DNA of 64,000 bases from Mesodorylaimus sp. YZB2_4. Lineage: Eukaryota; Nematoda; Enoplea; Dorylaimida; Dorylaimidae. The stretch covers positions 186,001-250,000 of the forward strand of contig JASANH010001073.1 in the NCBI GenBank assembly GCA_030248295.1, written 5' to 3'. Every line of letters starts with the position of its first letter. The first letter of the stretch is position 1. A model generated the notes under the pieces. It saw only the letters and a program-made list of their open reading frames with translations. It ran no database searches and was not told the DNA's origin. Shown in pieces: positions 12,263-27,664 of this stretch. Position numbers and translations under genes: made by a program.

Positions 12263-13920
12263 TTCTTGCAGTGAAAGAAAGTAAATTTAATGAAATGTTG
12301 ATGAAAAAATTTTCAAGCTTTTGCCTTCCTGTGCGGGAATCTTGGGGCAGTTTCACAGTTCTAAATCCCAAGGCATGTCCTAAAGTCTAGTTTGTACAGT
12401 CCTAAGTCATTTCGCAATCAGCTTGGGGCCCCACCCCAGGACACCAAGCTGTCTTAAGTTTAGGACCATGTCCTAAGACATTTTCTGGTGTCTTTTTCTC
12501 CCAGCAGCGCTGCCAGGCGCCAGTAGTTGCCCTTGATCTAGGGCAATTTCGAGCTCCTTTTTAGAGCAGTTTTTTAGGGCAATCTTTGAGCGTCTTGCGA
12601 TTTTGGCACTGCAGTAGCTCTCTCGACCCGCAAAAACGGTTCTTTTTCAGCTGAACTAAAATTCTGTCGTCCCTTTATTAATCATTGAGGCCAAAAACTG
12701 ACGACAGAATGCCATCATTATCATTTTACTCCTTACCCTAGCAAATACATTCACTTAACGGGAGGGAGACACACTTAAAATAGATTAAAACTTACACGCG
12801 TGATAAAGTTAGTAGCAAGCATTCTCCCATGTACAGAATCCCGTAAAACAGCCGCAGAAAACACAAACCTCTGTTTATAGGACTCAAAATTATGACTTGG
12901 AAAACCAAATGATGTGGTTCACAGAGTCGCCCACTAACATGACGGTAAGATTTTGTGCATAAAACAACGATTCCCAAATAATAAAACCCATGTTAAAGCT
13001 AATAAAATAAACCCAATTCGGCACGTTTACAGAGCTCATATAATGTGGACCAGCCTGCCTTAGCCAAGGCGTCCTCGTGACAGTAAAATTATTCAGATAC
13101 AATCGCACAGCAAACTAATGGGTGCCCAGCTTACGCGTACGGTATACCTATATTTCCAGCTATGAATCTTGTGGTCTGCTAAAATTTTGTCATCCTTTTT
13201 ACTGTGAAACAAGATGTGGCACGTCTTAGGATGCACCTAAATCTACGGATAAGGCACCCCTAGAACAGCTATTGTGACACGTCCTAAATTGGTGTCGCAG
13301 CACTGTCCTAAGTTGTCTGTCCCAAATAGTGCCCTGAATTTGTACCCATTGCGAAATTAGGATCGTATTGCGAAACCAGCCCAGGTGATTGTGAGTCTTG
13401 TGCCATTGCAGTTATCTTACTCGTCCAGAAACCTAGCAGCTCAGCTGCATAGACTACTGTGTGCCAGCCTAGTGTGCGCTTGCGTCTGTCATACATCCGT
13501 GGCCTAGCCATCCCTATCTCTTCCCATTTGTTCATATCCAAACTTGGCTTTATTGCAGCTAGGTATTCTGGCTGTACCAGCCAATTCCAGCCTCCTTTTC
13601 TGGCAAGCCAGCATTGCGATTGGTGGGAAAAGAAATCGATTATGGGACAGGAAGTTGGGCCAGGAATTGACGTTATAACGAATGAGATTTAATTTTGATG
13701 TTCATTGGGTGTCAGCTTCTCTAGTTTTCCCAAATCTATCAAAACCAGCTTTACATATCTTTTTTAACTTGATAAAAATTCAGGTTCTTGGGCTCCCCGT
13801 GAAATTTCACGTAATGCCAGGTAGTGAAAGTCAGCTGTTGTGAAATTCTTGAAAAAGTTGCGAGCACAGAGAAGCCTTATTTCTGGTGACGATTATGAGC
13901 AAAATTTTTTGTTCGATCAA

Positions 13921-14021
13921 TGTCAAAGTCAGAGCCAGAAAATTTACAATTCCTCGCAGGTCAATGGTCAGGTCAGAAAGTTTTTTGTGTTTGGTGAATG
14001 TCAAGGTCAGGTCAGACAGTG
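13921..14021. repeat. Cluster of AAGGTCA direct repeats (second of two)
   Basis: This carries GTCAAAGTCAG, GGTCAATGGTCAGGTCAG and GTCAAGGTCAGGTCAG, and shares GGTCAGAAAGTTTTTTG with the cluster at 12141-12262. The pair may be the two ends of one larger repeat of about 1.9 kb in direct orientation; I could not define outer borders. Confidence 0.45.
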
Positions 14022-15372
14022 AAAAACCTAGGTGATTGGAGCACTAACCTGGACCAATCTGAGCGTCGAAATACACGATCTTCTCGCATCAATTTTATGA
14101 ATTTCTCTCGAATCATTGGCGCGGAAGACGGAATTAAAGTTACCATAGGCAGTCTTATCATTTACAACCACGTTTGAATTTTGCGCTCTTTTGTGCAGGT
14201 CTATACCACTTATATCAAATTTCTGCTTTGTTTTGTATTTGATGATGATTCCTTTCTAGAGGCCAGCTAAGGCCGGCTGATGAAAGCTTGCGTATTATAG
14301 TTGCTTGTGTCCGGTCACGCGCCCAGTCAAGACTCGTGCGTCATTGACCGGATATGTATAGTTGCTAATAATGTACAAGAGTGAGCATGAAAGGTTGTGT
14401 CAAGTCGTATGATTGGCGCGTTTGACGCAGTTCATATCTGAAGTAGGGATCAGCCACCTATGATAACTAGAGTAAATGTTTCTGCCAGGCTGCAGTTGCT
14501 CGATAACTGCTCCTTGCATAGTTTTGAATATTCACTTTTTCGTTTTTGATTTTTCTATTCCCTAGCTGGTAATTTCGGGTTGATTTTTCGAACATGCGCC
14601 CCTTGGCTTGGTGATCGTGAATTGTCCCAGCCCCACAGTTCTTCGACAGACAGTTCTAAATTCTTCGTCGCGCAAGGAAGTAACGCGTTTTTGTATTTGT
14701 TTACTGCGAAATTTTTTTGGCTAAAAATGCGCGTTCTAGCTTTTCGGCACGCCAGCTTCGTTTTCCTGTTGACTGCAAGAAAGTGGCTTTTGCGCATGCT
14801 AGTGAGTCGTGTCTAAGCATTGATTTTCCAACCAGCGGAGACCACAAGCGCTAGGTTTTCCCCTATAATCCATTGAAAAAGTCAAGTTTCATGTTAGTTT
14901 AGAATTGAGAAAAAACCCGAGAAATAGTCGTCGTTATTCGTGGTGAAAGCTGCGGATTGTTTTTGCTTTTCCTAATCTCTCTCTCCCATCGTCAGACAGG
15001 GATGACGAAAGGTTGTGAAACGCTTTACGTTGCTCCAGGTCTCTGTACTTCCTCATTGGATTGGGTGCACGTTAGCGTGTTGTTCATCCGGGATATCGAC
15101 CAGACTAGTCAATAGTCAGCTGGCTGCATCCACTCGTCCACATCTTTTAGGGGTGCAGCTGCTGTCGCGCTTTCACCCCGCCGTCACGTACGCCATCTTG
15201 TTACCCACGCTTTTATCATAGATAAATTCTTGCGGGTGCGGCTTCGTTTAAGCCAATAAAATTTCTCCAAAATTCTTCCTATTTCAGGCGTCCAAACGAC
15301 GGAATATTTCGAAATCTGATATTGCATTTTTCAAAAGATTGAAGGTTAACGTTAGATATTTCACTTGCAATA

Positions 15373-19315
<3,943 letters not shown>

Positions 19316-20024
19316 GATACTGATTGTTAGAGTCCTACAATGAGAAGCTTGAGAAGCTTTAATTGCAGATGGATTTGGTTTGGAATTTTATTGGCATTGG
19401 CTAAAAAGTTAGTGTAGACCTTTCCTTGTTTCAGTGTGAAATTAGGTGTTTTAGTAGTGCATTTGATTTTGTACCGTTGTCGATCAGTAGTGTGTTGTTG
19501 CTTGTGGTCTGCGAGTAAAATATTTTTCCGAGCGTTCGATCAGTTTCGAAAAGGAATCTAGCTGAAAAGAAAACGAATCAGTTTTGGTTATCTTTTATAA
19601 TATGCTGTACATAAAGCCAGACTGACAGTCAGACACGCAGTTCAGACCTGAAGCGGACCTTTATTTCCTAAGTAACTCTTCGATATATGCAGTCATTGCC
19701 ACCGGCTGCATATGGATTCCACTAATCTGAATTCCTATCGGAAATTTGAATTACGCGCTAAAACTCAGATAGTCAGTCCTTCTGTCTCCATTGCTATAAG
19801 CGGTAATGTATCAAGATACTGTAGATCAGGGGAAGGTGGGCCTACCATAGTAATCGTAAGTGGTTCCATGTGTTTTGTGGAAATCCAATTTGGCGCTCCT
19901 ACAGTAAGCCAAGTCGAGACTATTTATATCACCACAAAACAGATACATGACTCAGACTGTCACGCGGCAGCTCGACGTCGGCTCGACGAAGTGTGCGCGA
20001 AACATGTCGCCGTTCCGATTTTTA

Positions 20025-20777
20025 GGGAGGCGGTAAAATAGACCCAGCGGAAAAATAGACCCACGCACAGTTGATTCGCAGGTTAGGCAATGTCTGCTAT
20101 CCGCGGGAAGTACATCAAACTGTTTGCCATCACATGCCAGGTTTAGTTTTGTAATTGTAATCATGGCGAAATATTTGGAAACTCAGAAAGGATATCGAAA
20201 AATTGTTTATAATGGTTTTGGTTATACTAAAAAACGCGAGAATAGCAAAACAGTCTCATGGGTTTGCGACTGTAAGAATAGTGACCAGTGTCTTGCGGGA
20301 GGGCCGCTCTCGGCGTGTAAAAATTTACTGTCACAATTAGATATTTGCCGCTGGTAATGATGTGGCATCCGTTTTCACTCTTAGGCTTAGGGGGTCCAGG
20401 GGGTGCCGGCTAAATATTCTGTTTCTTCGGAGGGAGGGCTCAGAGGAAAGGGAGGTTTAGACCACCCCGAGCACGCCCTCCCAATGGCGATGAATCCATT
20501 TAGGCTCGGGAAGTCTGGGGGGCCGAAATGCTGCGGAGAGCGCGAATTGAGGGCCGTTTCTTATAGGGGTTTTTACAAGCAGGTTTTTTTGTACAGCTTG
20601 GCTTATTCGCACAGGCAGTATCGATCGCATCGCATCGACCGCATCGACCCTCATTCGCATTCTCAAAAATCGTGTTGGGACTGGAAATACGCGTTCTGGT
20701 CTTCGTAGGGCGCTAACGCAAAATTTGAATTTCGCGCGTGGGTCTATTTTTCCGTTGGGTCTATTTTGCCGCAACCC
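20025..20777. mobile_element. 753-bp MITE with 8-bp target duplication (hAT-like)
   Basis: The duplication GATTTTTA is present exactly at 20017-20024 and 20778-20785. The ends form inverted repeats of about 50 bases containing AAAATAGACCC and GGAAAAATAGACCCACGC, differing at few positions. An 8-bp duplication is the hallmark of hAT-superfamily insertions. No transposase is encoded, so it is non-autonomous. It lies between LDH and the CREBZF-type gene. Confidence 0.85.
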
Positions 20778-20977
20778 GATTTTTAAGTTTACGAAACCGC
20801 CCTCCAAGCTTATTCTTCGCGCAATTTTTTTACGGGACAGTCGCTCCAAGAGAAGTCTGTTCGCTTACAAACATTATTTGGCTACATAAAGCCGCATTTG
20901 GCGCGTTTAAGTTCGCGATTTCCAGAGCACGAACTCCTGGTTGTTCAGTCAATACGTACTAACGGTTTGAATTCAAT

Positions 20978-22291
20978 ATGCTTCAGGTTTTTAGTGAGAA
21001 AGCTTTGGTCTTGTCGTCTAATCAAACTGGCACAGGAGAGAAAAGTGAACTTGATCTGGAATCGTCGGAAAGTGGGAATTCGCCCACACTTTTCGACGGT
21101 ACCGATTTTGGCAAATCATCGACGACGGAGATGATGGCCGGCGATTATAGTAACGGATTCACTTTGGCGGAGGATGAACTTATGAAAAATTTTGGAGAAA
21201 ATTTTTTTTCTGGTTCATTAAATACACCAGATATTCTGGACGATAACCCGTTATTGACGGATTTGTGTTCGTCGTCGGACGCCGTCTTCAGTCAACTCAG
21301 TCAATTGGAGGGTATGCCTTTATCGAGACAAGGGTCGATCGAAATGATCAAAAAAGAACCGGCCGTTTTAGCTGTGCAACCACAGCTAAATGTGGGCGAA
21401 GAAGAAATAATCGAAGAAATATCGACATCAGCAAGTTGTTCACCGACCGATGACTCGCCACCTTTTCAACACCTCGTACCCGTTTATCAACGTCAAGGAC
21501 AAGAAGATTCGCGCATCATGCCAAAGATCGCTTTCAGTGCGCACGGACTCTTACAACCTGCGCCTGCTATCGAGCAATCGATGGCTGTTAAGCGCAGTAG
21601 TAATCACGGTAGTCGATTGATCACGATCAATCCTCGGCAGCAACAGGTACGCGGACCGTCGAATTTTTCGGCCTCTAGCAGCTACACTCCGCCACCAACC
21701 CCGTTGCAGTCAAAAAGGAGCGATACTGCATTGTCATCATCAAACAGTCGAGGAGCTGTTTATGCGCGTCAATATCGTCAAAAGAATCGAGAACACGTTG
21801 AACAATTGGAAGCGGAAAATGGTAGATTGGTCGAAGAAAATGATCAGTTACGAGATGCTTACGAACAAATGCAATCGGAAAATGACAAACTGCAGCGCGA
21901 AGTCGCTTATTTACGCGAAGTGTTACACAATCAAAGCGCTATCGCATCGGTTTTGAATTCGGTCGCTTGCAATGCGCCTGGACTCAAATTGAAGTTTCCG
22001 ATGGCTGCGATGAGTGGCGGTGGGAACAAAGAAACGATGACGACCAACGGTGACCAAAAGCGTACGATCGAGACCAGGTCCAGTTCGAAACGTAAGATCG
22101 AAGATCAAAGTCAAGGACAGTTTTCGGCGATGTCGAAACGATCCAAGGCCAATGACGGTTCAGCCAATCCGAGCGGCGCTGGTGTATGTCTTCACGTCAA
22201 TGGCGATACGGTGTCGGTGGAATTGTGTTCGCGTTGCAATCGTGAAGCGAGGTGCGTAGCTAATGAACAATGGAATCGTCATCAACAGTAA
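20978..22291 (+). CDS. CREBZF: bZIP transcription factor of the CREBZF (Zhangfei) type, single exon
   Basis: An uninterrupted 437-residue frame. An in-frame TAA at about 20960 makes ATG 20978 the first usable start. Residues about 260-325 form an atypical basic region (ARQYRQKNREHVEQLE) and a leucine zipper of heptads ending YLREVLHNQSAIASVL, close to the YLRAVLANETGLARLL end of human CREBZF. Near the C-terminus GVCLHVNGDTVSVELCSRC matches the conserved [20 protein letters not shown] block, which I regard as the deciding evidence. The basic region lacks the canonical Asn of most bZIP factors, as CREBZF does. The N-terminal half is acidic and Ser/Pro-rich, like an activation domain. CREBZF proteins act in the nucleus as co-regulators of stress bZIP factors. 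The D/E-H-x-Y host-cell-factor-binding motif of the human protein is not found. No intron is needed. Confidence 0.88.
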   Translation: MLQVFSEKALVLSSNQTGTGEKSELDLESSESGNSPTLFDGTDFGKSSTTEMMAGDYSNGFTLAEDELMKNFGENFFSGSLNTPDILDDNPLLTDLCSSSDAVFSQLSQLEGMPLSRQGSIEMIKKEPAVLAVQPQLNVGEEEIIEEISTSASCSPTDDSPPFQHLVPVYQRQGQEDSRIMPKIAFSAHGLLQPAPAIEQSMAVKRSSNHGSRLITINPRQQQVRGPSNFSASSSYTPPPTPLQSKRSDTALSSSNSRGAVYARQYRQKNREHVEQLEAENGRLVEENDQLRDAYEQMQSENDKLQREVAYLREVLHNQSAIASVLNSVACNAPGLKLKFPMAAMSGGGNKETMTTNGDQKRTIETRSSSKRKIEDQSQGQFSAMSKRSKANDGSANPSGAGVCLHVNGDTVSVELCSRCNREARCVANEQWNRHQQ

Positions 22292-24210
22292 GAAAAGAAT
22301 TTTGTGTGAGGTTGGGGGAGGACTTCAATATTTTGCTCCCGAGGACAAAAACTGAATATGAAAAAATGCATGCAAAAAAGAGCAGCAAAAAATAATTCTG
22401 CGCCCGGCGGTGTAAAATATTTTCGCCAAAAATTGTGTGAAAAGGAGCGTCGTTCATATATGTACGTGCGTATTCTTATTCTCGATGTCAATATCATCAA
22501 AAGGCGAAAAAAATTCAATTATTACCTCCCAAAAAATTTCTTAAATTTTTTGAAATTTGCGACGTCACAAAACTTTGCAGTTTCTTCTTTTTTGTGGCGT
22601 CCAAAAAAGGAAAACGAGGAAAAGTCAAAAAAATTGAGGAAACATCGTGTACACTTTTTTGACTTGTGAATAATTTGAATTTCGTGTACAATCGTTACGG
22701 AACGATAGTAATTCGCGCCCAAATCGTGGCCTACGGTATGATGGCATGACAAAAACGGCGTGTTTTACTATCGCTACGTCAAAAAAGTTCAAAAAAGCCG
22801 GATGAAAACTGAAAAAAAGATGGAAATTTGTTTCATATACTTTGTATATGATTGTCTTGTGTCACGTTGCGTAATACATATGGTATTTGCGAATGGATAT
22901 GGATTGGAAAATATCATTGGCGTAGGTATGGGTTATGCGCATAAGCTAGCTAAGCCGGTTATATAGGCATAAGGTTATGCAAATTGCGTAAGGAAAACTG
23001 TTTTTAGTTTGGTATTCTTCCTGTTTACGTTTCAGGTTGTGCAACGATGAATTGCTTCTGGTCTTATTGTCCTTTATTTCTAAACGCTTAGAAATGGTAA
23101 TGCAAATAGTTGGTCTATTTTTAGTGGGTTTAGGAAAGGGTTTAAAAAAGATTAAAAAGTTTTTGAGAGCTAAAACCATCCGCAAGAAATCTAATGCGTT
23201 TGAGAGTTATTTTTTCGCAGTATGACGATTGAGGGCAGTTGGAGGCGAGGGCGAGGTGAAGCCCGTGGCAAACGACGATTGAGGGAGCCGAGGACGATGC
23301 AAATGTCAGTTTTCATCAAGAGGTTCCCCCTTTACGGTCGAGGCCATACGAGGCGGTTGCAGGGTTTAGCTTGAGGTAAGATATAAATTATCTGAATCAG
23401 CTGTCATTCGATTAATTATATTTTTTCTTCCAGATTCTGTTTTCTTAGAAACGGTCTTTTGATGAGCCATCAAGCGAATAAGTTCCGAGGGGCGGGTAGT
23501 GCGTAACAGATCAGATCAGTCGGCAGGCTCGGCAGCAGCTTCAGGCCTAACTCGTACGCTCGCCAATGGTCGTGTGTAGGAAATGATTTGAAATGGAACT
23601 AGCAATTTTGAATTATGCTGTTTGTTATGACTGAGCATTCGTTGTGAACAAAATTTATGTTCTTGGAGTTTGTGTAGCTACGCATTGCCTTTATGAAATT
23701 GTTATTCCGAGCTTGTATGTGTTCGAGGAACTTGTGCATTGTTACTTATTTGGATTTGAGGTCTTGCGGACTTTGAAAAAATATATCCTGTGGACTCGAA
23801 GAATGAATTTGGGACGGTCAGCTCTTCGGGGAAAGGAGCATGGGTTGGTTACATTACGTGCTGGCACTTGTCAGGTTCCTGAAGCTGGACTCCAGGGTTT
23901 CAGGAATTAAATTCTGTCGTCTGTCTTGTCATAATCGTCATCGTTCTGTCATCCCTGTCGATTTGTACATTTGGGATGCATTCAGGAGGATGGACGTGCA
24001 GATCGCAGGTCATAAAGTTCTGTATTTGGTCGGTTCTGCATCGTATTACCGTGTCATGTGTGGCTGATCAGCAGTATAGGTGTCAATGTACAGTAACTGT
24101 GTATTGGGTGAAGGGCGCTCAGGTCACAGGTTGTCAAAATGTCTTGTTCTGATAATTTGGTTGCTTCTCCACTCGAATGGCTTCCATTTCATGGCTCATG
24201 TTGATAGCAC
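22292..24210. other. CREBZF-type 3' region and intergenic sequence
   Basis: The first several hundred bases after the stop are AT-rich and are probably 3' UTR. From about 23230 onward I see no protein, RNA gene or element with clear ends. Short open frames here have no recognisable similarity. Confidence 0.4.
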
Positions 24211-24408
24211 GTGTAACCCCCCGCCTGGTAGGCCATGGCGAGTGGGAGAGAGTAATCGATACTCTCCCCTGGCTGGGAAACGTCAACCCCTCGGGTTGAA
24301 GTTTCAGCCGTAGGTATAGTCGCAAGACTATCCTGCTTCAGTCGGAGTTTTTGTCCCGCCGACTTCGGTCGGCTGCCTCCTCCTACGCCTGCCAGGCCTG
24401 GTTACACA
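24211..24408. repeat. Compact multi-hairpin element closed by GTGTAACC/GGTTACAC
   Basis: The outer words GTGTAACC (24211-24218) and GGTTACAC (24399-24406) are exact reverse complements. Between them are at least four strong hairpins: GGGAGAG...CTCTCCC (24244-24268), GGCTG..AAAC/GTTTCAGCC enclosing CAACCCCTCGGGTTG (24271-24309), TATAGTC-GCAA-GACTAT (about 24315-24331), and GCCGAC-TTCG-GTCGGC (24358-24373). GNRA and TTCG loops are RNA-typical, so this may derive from a structured RNA or a structured SINE. It carries no open frame. Confidence 0.6.
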
Positions 24409-24845
24409 CGGCACGTGCGAGGTGAATGCTGTTTAAGGCCACACTGTAGCTCGACAGACAGTGTTTTTGTTACGGAAAGCAGAGTTATCTGTGGCATACG
24501 TGCATGTGGGCATGGAGTGACATGGATGATACAATGTTGCGTATAGAAGACATGTAGACTAGACATTGCCGCAGCCAAGCGCACATGCAGGGCATACGGC
24601 ATGTGCACGTTTTGAGCAATATTTCAACGCGTCATATTTTTTACTTGGAAAACAAAACTCACTTTTCGCGCCTAATTTTAAATGTCCCCTGTAAAAAAAG
24701 GCTGGACGGACTCGAAGTCAGTAACTTTATCCTCCCCCTCCAGGCTTTTGATGGTGATGATTAAGAATTTGAGGATGTTATTGACCTTTGATTTTGCTGG
24801 AGTAAAGATAAGCATACACAGAACCGTTATGCATATGTAAGACCA

Positions 24846-25285
24846 TAAAAAATTTGGAACGCTTCACGAATTTGCAAGCGCGCAGCCAGCGGGGGGGGAG
24901 CAGGGGCCCATGGCCTAGGGTTAAAAGTCCAGACATAGAAAAATGGAGCATAATAGTAGAGCACCCATTGTGAGTATAGGCCAAGGCATAGAAAGGCAGT
25001 GGCAACACAACACGAAGGGTACCAAGATATATACCTCAGGCTTAAAAACGGGTCTTGTAAAGAGCGATTTTTCAAAAATTTCGCCTTGGGCGGGGAGGGG
25101 GCACATCCCCTCCCCCTAGCGGGCTACGCCCGCCTGGAGCGCTTCACGCTCCGGATGTTAAAATATCTTGCTTGGTCCCTCCCTAACGAGGCAACCCTGG
25201 CTGCACGCCTGATTTGAGTGTCATCCATGCGCAGGGGCCATGCTAGTCTTCTTTGTATCATTCCAATTTTAGCATACAGGGGCGT
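24846..25285 (-). pseudogene. U6 snRNA pseudogene split by a MITE
   Basis: The minus strand carries the U6 3' part (GCAAATTCGTGAAGCG then TTCCAAATT) at 24846-24874 and the U6 middle and 5' core (ATTAGCATGG-like and CCCCTGCGC words, with substitutions) at 25217-25285. The two pieces are joined in an intact U6 gene at 31578-31681. Here 337 bases are inserted between them. Substitutions in the core and loss of the 5' hairpin make it non-functional. Confidence 0.85.
24875..25211. mobile_element. 337-bp MITE inserted in the U6 pseudogene
   Basis: ATTTG flanks the element on both sides (24870-24874 and 25212-25216). The ends are inverted repeats: left CAAGCGCGCAGCCAG, right end reversed CAGGCGTGCAGCCAG, 13 of 15 identical. 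Inside are short hairpins such as GCGGGCTACGCCCGC and GGAGCGCTTCACGCTCC. No coding sequence is present. A 5-bp duplication does not fit hAT well; the superfamily is left open. Confidence 0.8.
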
Positions 25286-25499
25286 GGCCAGCAGGGGCTG
25301 CGGCCCTGTAGCCGGTAGCACATGGATGGCTCCCTTTAATCATTAGGGTACATACTCGATGCTAAAACTAGTTATAGCAAGAAAACTTGGCATTTTGATA
25401 GGTCATAATGGCAGAGACGGTGGTTCGGTTTTAGTAAGTATCCTACTTTTAACCAGGAGAACCTTCCCTTCCTTTTTTGGCAGGCCGGAGGGAAAAAAC

Positions 25500-25762
25500 A
25501 GAGAGAAACACGGGGAAAAACACGGTGATTCCCCCCCCCCCCAGTGGGGTGTTGAGTGGTTGGAGAAAAAAAAAAAAAAAAAACAAAAAAAAAAAAAAAA
25601 AAAAAGCCAACAAAAAAAAAAAAAAATTGGCCGGTGGGCCCGGCGGAAAAAGGGTCAGAACAAAGAGGGGGAAGGGGGGGGTGGTATGTAATTAAAAAAA
25701 AAAAGGGGGGGGCCCGCGGTTGTTTGAAAAGACACAAAAAACCCCAACCCCCCAAAACACAC

Positions 25763-25794
<32 letters not shown>

Positions 25795-25850
25795 ACAGCC
25801 CCCCGCCCACCGACCGCCCCCCCCCCCGCCACCGACACAAAAACACAGCA
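25500..25850. repeat. Homopolymer-rich low-complexity tract (A, G and C runs)
   Basis: Runs of about 14 C, two A runs of about 20, several G runs and one C run of about 30 lie within 350 bases, mixed with short non-repetitive words. This composition is unlike anything else in the window. It may be a true low-complexity array or a poorly resolved assembly segment. Long open frames across it on both strands are poly-Lys, poly-Pro or poly-Gly artefacts. Confidence 0.8.
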
Positions 25851-27412
25851 ACAACGACAGGGGACACCAACGCAGAGAGGGGAAGGGAACACGCAACCAA
25901 AAAGGGCACACGGCCACTATTCTAATTCTAAGTTGGCCCCATGATAGGCACTTTCGTCAAGCAATAAGAAGGAAGGGCAAAATTAGATACGAGAAGACAG
26001 TCATAACATGGGGGCTCAAAAAGAGCACCTTATCCGGAAGATTCCAAAATTTCACAACTTTGCCCTCAATCAGGTGATAAGGGATACCAGGGAAGGGGTA
26101 TAAGTGACGGCGTACAAAAGAGGATTTAGAGCCCTGGCCTACCTTCCCACGTTGCCTTTTTCTTGGGTTCAGTTTCCCTCCCCTGCAAGTTTCCATTCCT
26201 TGGATCCCCATTCATAGTCTAGAACCACCATCTGCAACTATAACTGCATCATATCAAACGATATGCAACTGTGTTTATTTTACATCCACGCTAGTAGCGA
26301 TTTTACAAATGCAAGACGCCCAAGATAAAGCTGAATGGTTTAATAAAAAAGTAGAAATCATATTTGGTTTTATAGAGCAAACAGGAAATGACAGAATGTG
26401 AGTGAAATCAAGCATACTCAGATACAAGAATCAGTGGTAGACTACTGCCATTCGCTTCTAGTAGTCATTGAAATAAGAAAAAACGAGGGAATGTTAAATC
26501 TGTACATGTCGTTTCTTCCAATGGTTACCTTCTATGCCAGCCGATCCCAAGGCCCGGCAACCTGAAACTAAAGTCTACACACCTGTGTCTGTCACGCTGT
26601 GCGCGAATTCGTGTTAACGGATTCTGTAATCGTTTGCGATTGAAATCATTGCATTTTCTCCCTTTCATACACTTCACTCTTTTGTATGAGTTTTCCTGCT
26701 GGTTTTTTCTACGTTTTATCTCATCGCCTTGGCGCTTGCCATCTCTTATTAGCACTGGACGAATAAAAATCCGAGCCAGGTACGCCATGATACCGGTATT
26801 TTTTGTGTGTTCGACCTGCTGTGTCTTCTTCATTGACATGTTTCATACCGTACATGTCACTCTACATGTCATGCCATCCCACTTTGACAAAGTCCAGGTT
26901 TTGTTTTGGTTTTACATTCATTACGCGCCTTGTACTAAGTCTGTTTTGATCCGTACAACGCCTTATCTCTTTTTCGAGGCAATAAATATAGGTAGATAAG
27001 AATTTGTTCCGCCGACCCGAAGACAAATAAATTTTCATTCTTTATTCACGTGAAAAATTAATATTTTATCTTAGCGGGTAGTGTTTGCATAAAATGGCGC
27101 GAATGCAAAGTCTCGTGGCTCGAGGTCGAGCGCCTGGTGATAAGGAACTGATCAGGGCCAATCATGTGCCAGCCAAGCCAGCCTAATGTTATTGCGGTGT
27201 GAAGTTGAGTTTTGGAGCGCGAAAACGGGGATTTAGTTGATAAGAGAGCATGGAGCCTCGTCGTATATATTTACCCAGAGCTGCTGTTGGTGTGCGGAAG
27301 TTCAAGACGTGGGTGGGGAAAATACTGTTCTCATTGGGGACGCGAACTGTGATGACTGCCTAAGTTGACTTTTCTCAAATAGGCTTTTTTCATACCATTT
27401 CTTTATTTAAAG
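25851..27412. other. Intergenic sequence, nothing recognised
   Basis: No domain, RNA gene or transposon end could be supported here. A 121-residue plus-strand frame at 26634-26999 and its antisense are unconvincing. Confidence 0.4.
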
Positions 27413-27564
27413 GCCCGACGTTTGGCCGTTTCATTCGTCAATCAATCAAAGGTCCACCCGCCCGTTTCGCATTTTCAACGTTTTTCCTCGGCTTTCGCCG
27501 TCAGCGAAGGCGGTTCGCTGATTTGTAAAACCCAAGAGTTGGCATTGAAGAAAAATCTGTCGAG
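27413..27564 (+). other. Possible exon upstream of the nucleotidase gene
   Basis: A 152-base segment between a plausible acceptor (TTTATTTAAAG) and donor (TCGAG then GTAATT) is open in two frames and has higher GC than its surroundings. A short ATG-led segment from 27094 to about 27135 with a possible donor could precede it. It does not join the ENTPD frame in phase, so it is either a 5' UTR exon of that gene or part of an unrecognised small gene. Confidence 0.3.
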
Positions 27565-27664
27565 GTAATTTTTTCTGTAGATAGTGATGCTGGTCTAAAC
27601 TAAAGCGGTTTTAGGTCAGAGTTTTTTCCTCAGCAATTTTTTTTACCAATTTCAATAGTGGAAA

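Larger units (their letters stand above)
10901..15372. other. Repeat-rich intergenic region, no gene recognised
   Basis: Between the ankyrin gene and LDH there is no open frame with recognisable similarity. It holds a tRNA B-box-like GTTCGAAAC near 11220, two clusters of AAGGTCA repeats (listed separately), and many scattered copies of TCCTAAG/CTTAGGA-type words between 12360 and 13340. The last few hundred bases before 15373 are presumably the LDH promoter and 5' UTR; no TATA box is obvious. Confidence 0.4.

Noticed and set aside
20978-22291. The bZIP gene as XBP1, with a hidden IRE1-type intron
   Set aside because: The basic region and the C-terminal GVCLHV...SVELC block match CREBZF, and no paired CNGCNG stem-loops suitable for IRE1 cleavage were seen in the zipper region.
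24211-24408. Hammerhead ribozyme
   Set aside because: The GGGAAAC word is present but the CTGATGA core and the required stem order are not.
25372-25917. Long Gly/Phe/Pro-rich open frames on both strands
   Set aside because: They are translations of A, G and C homopolymers.
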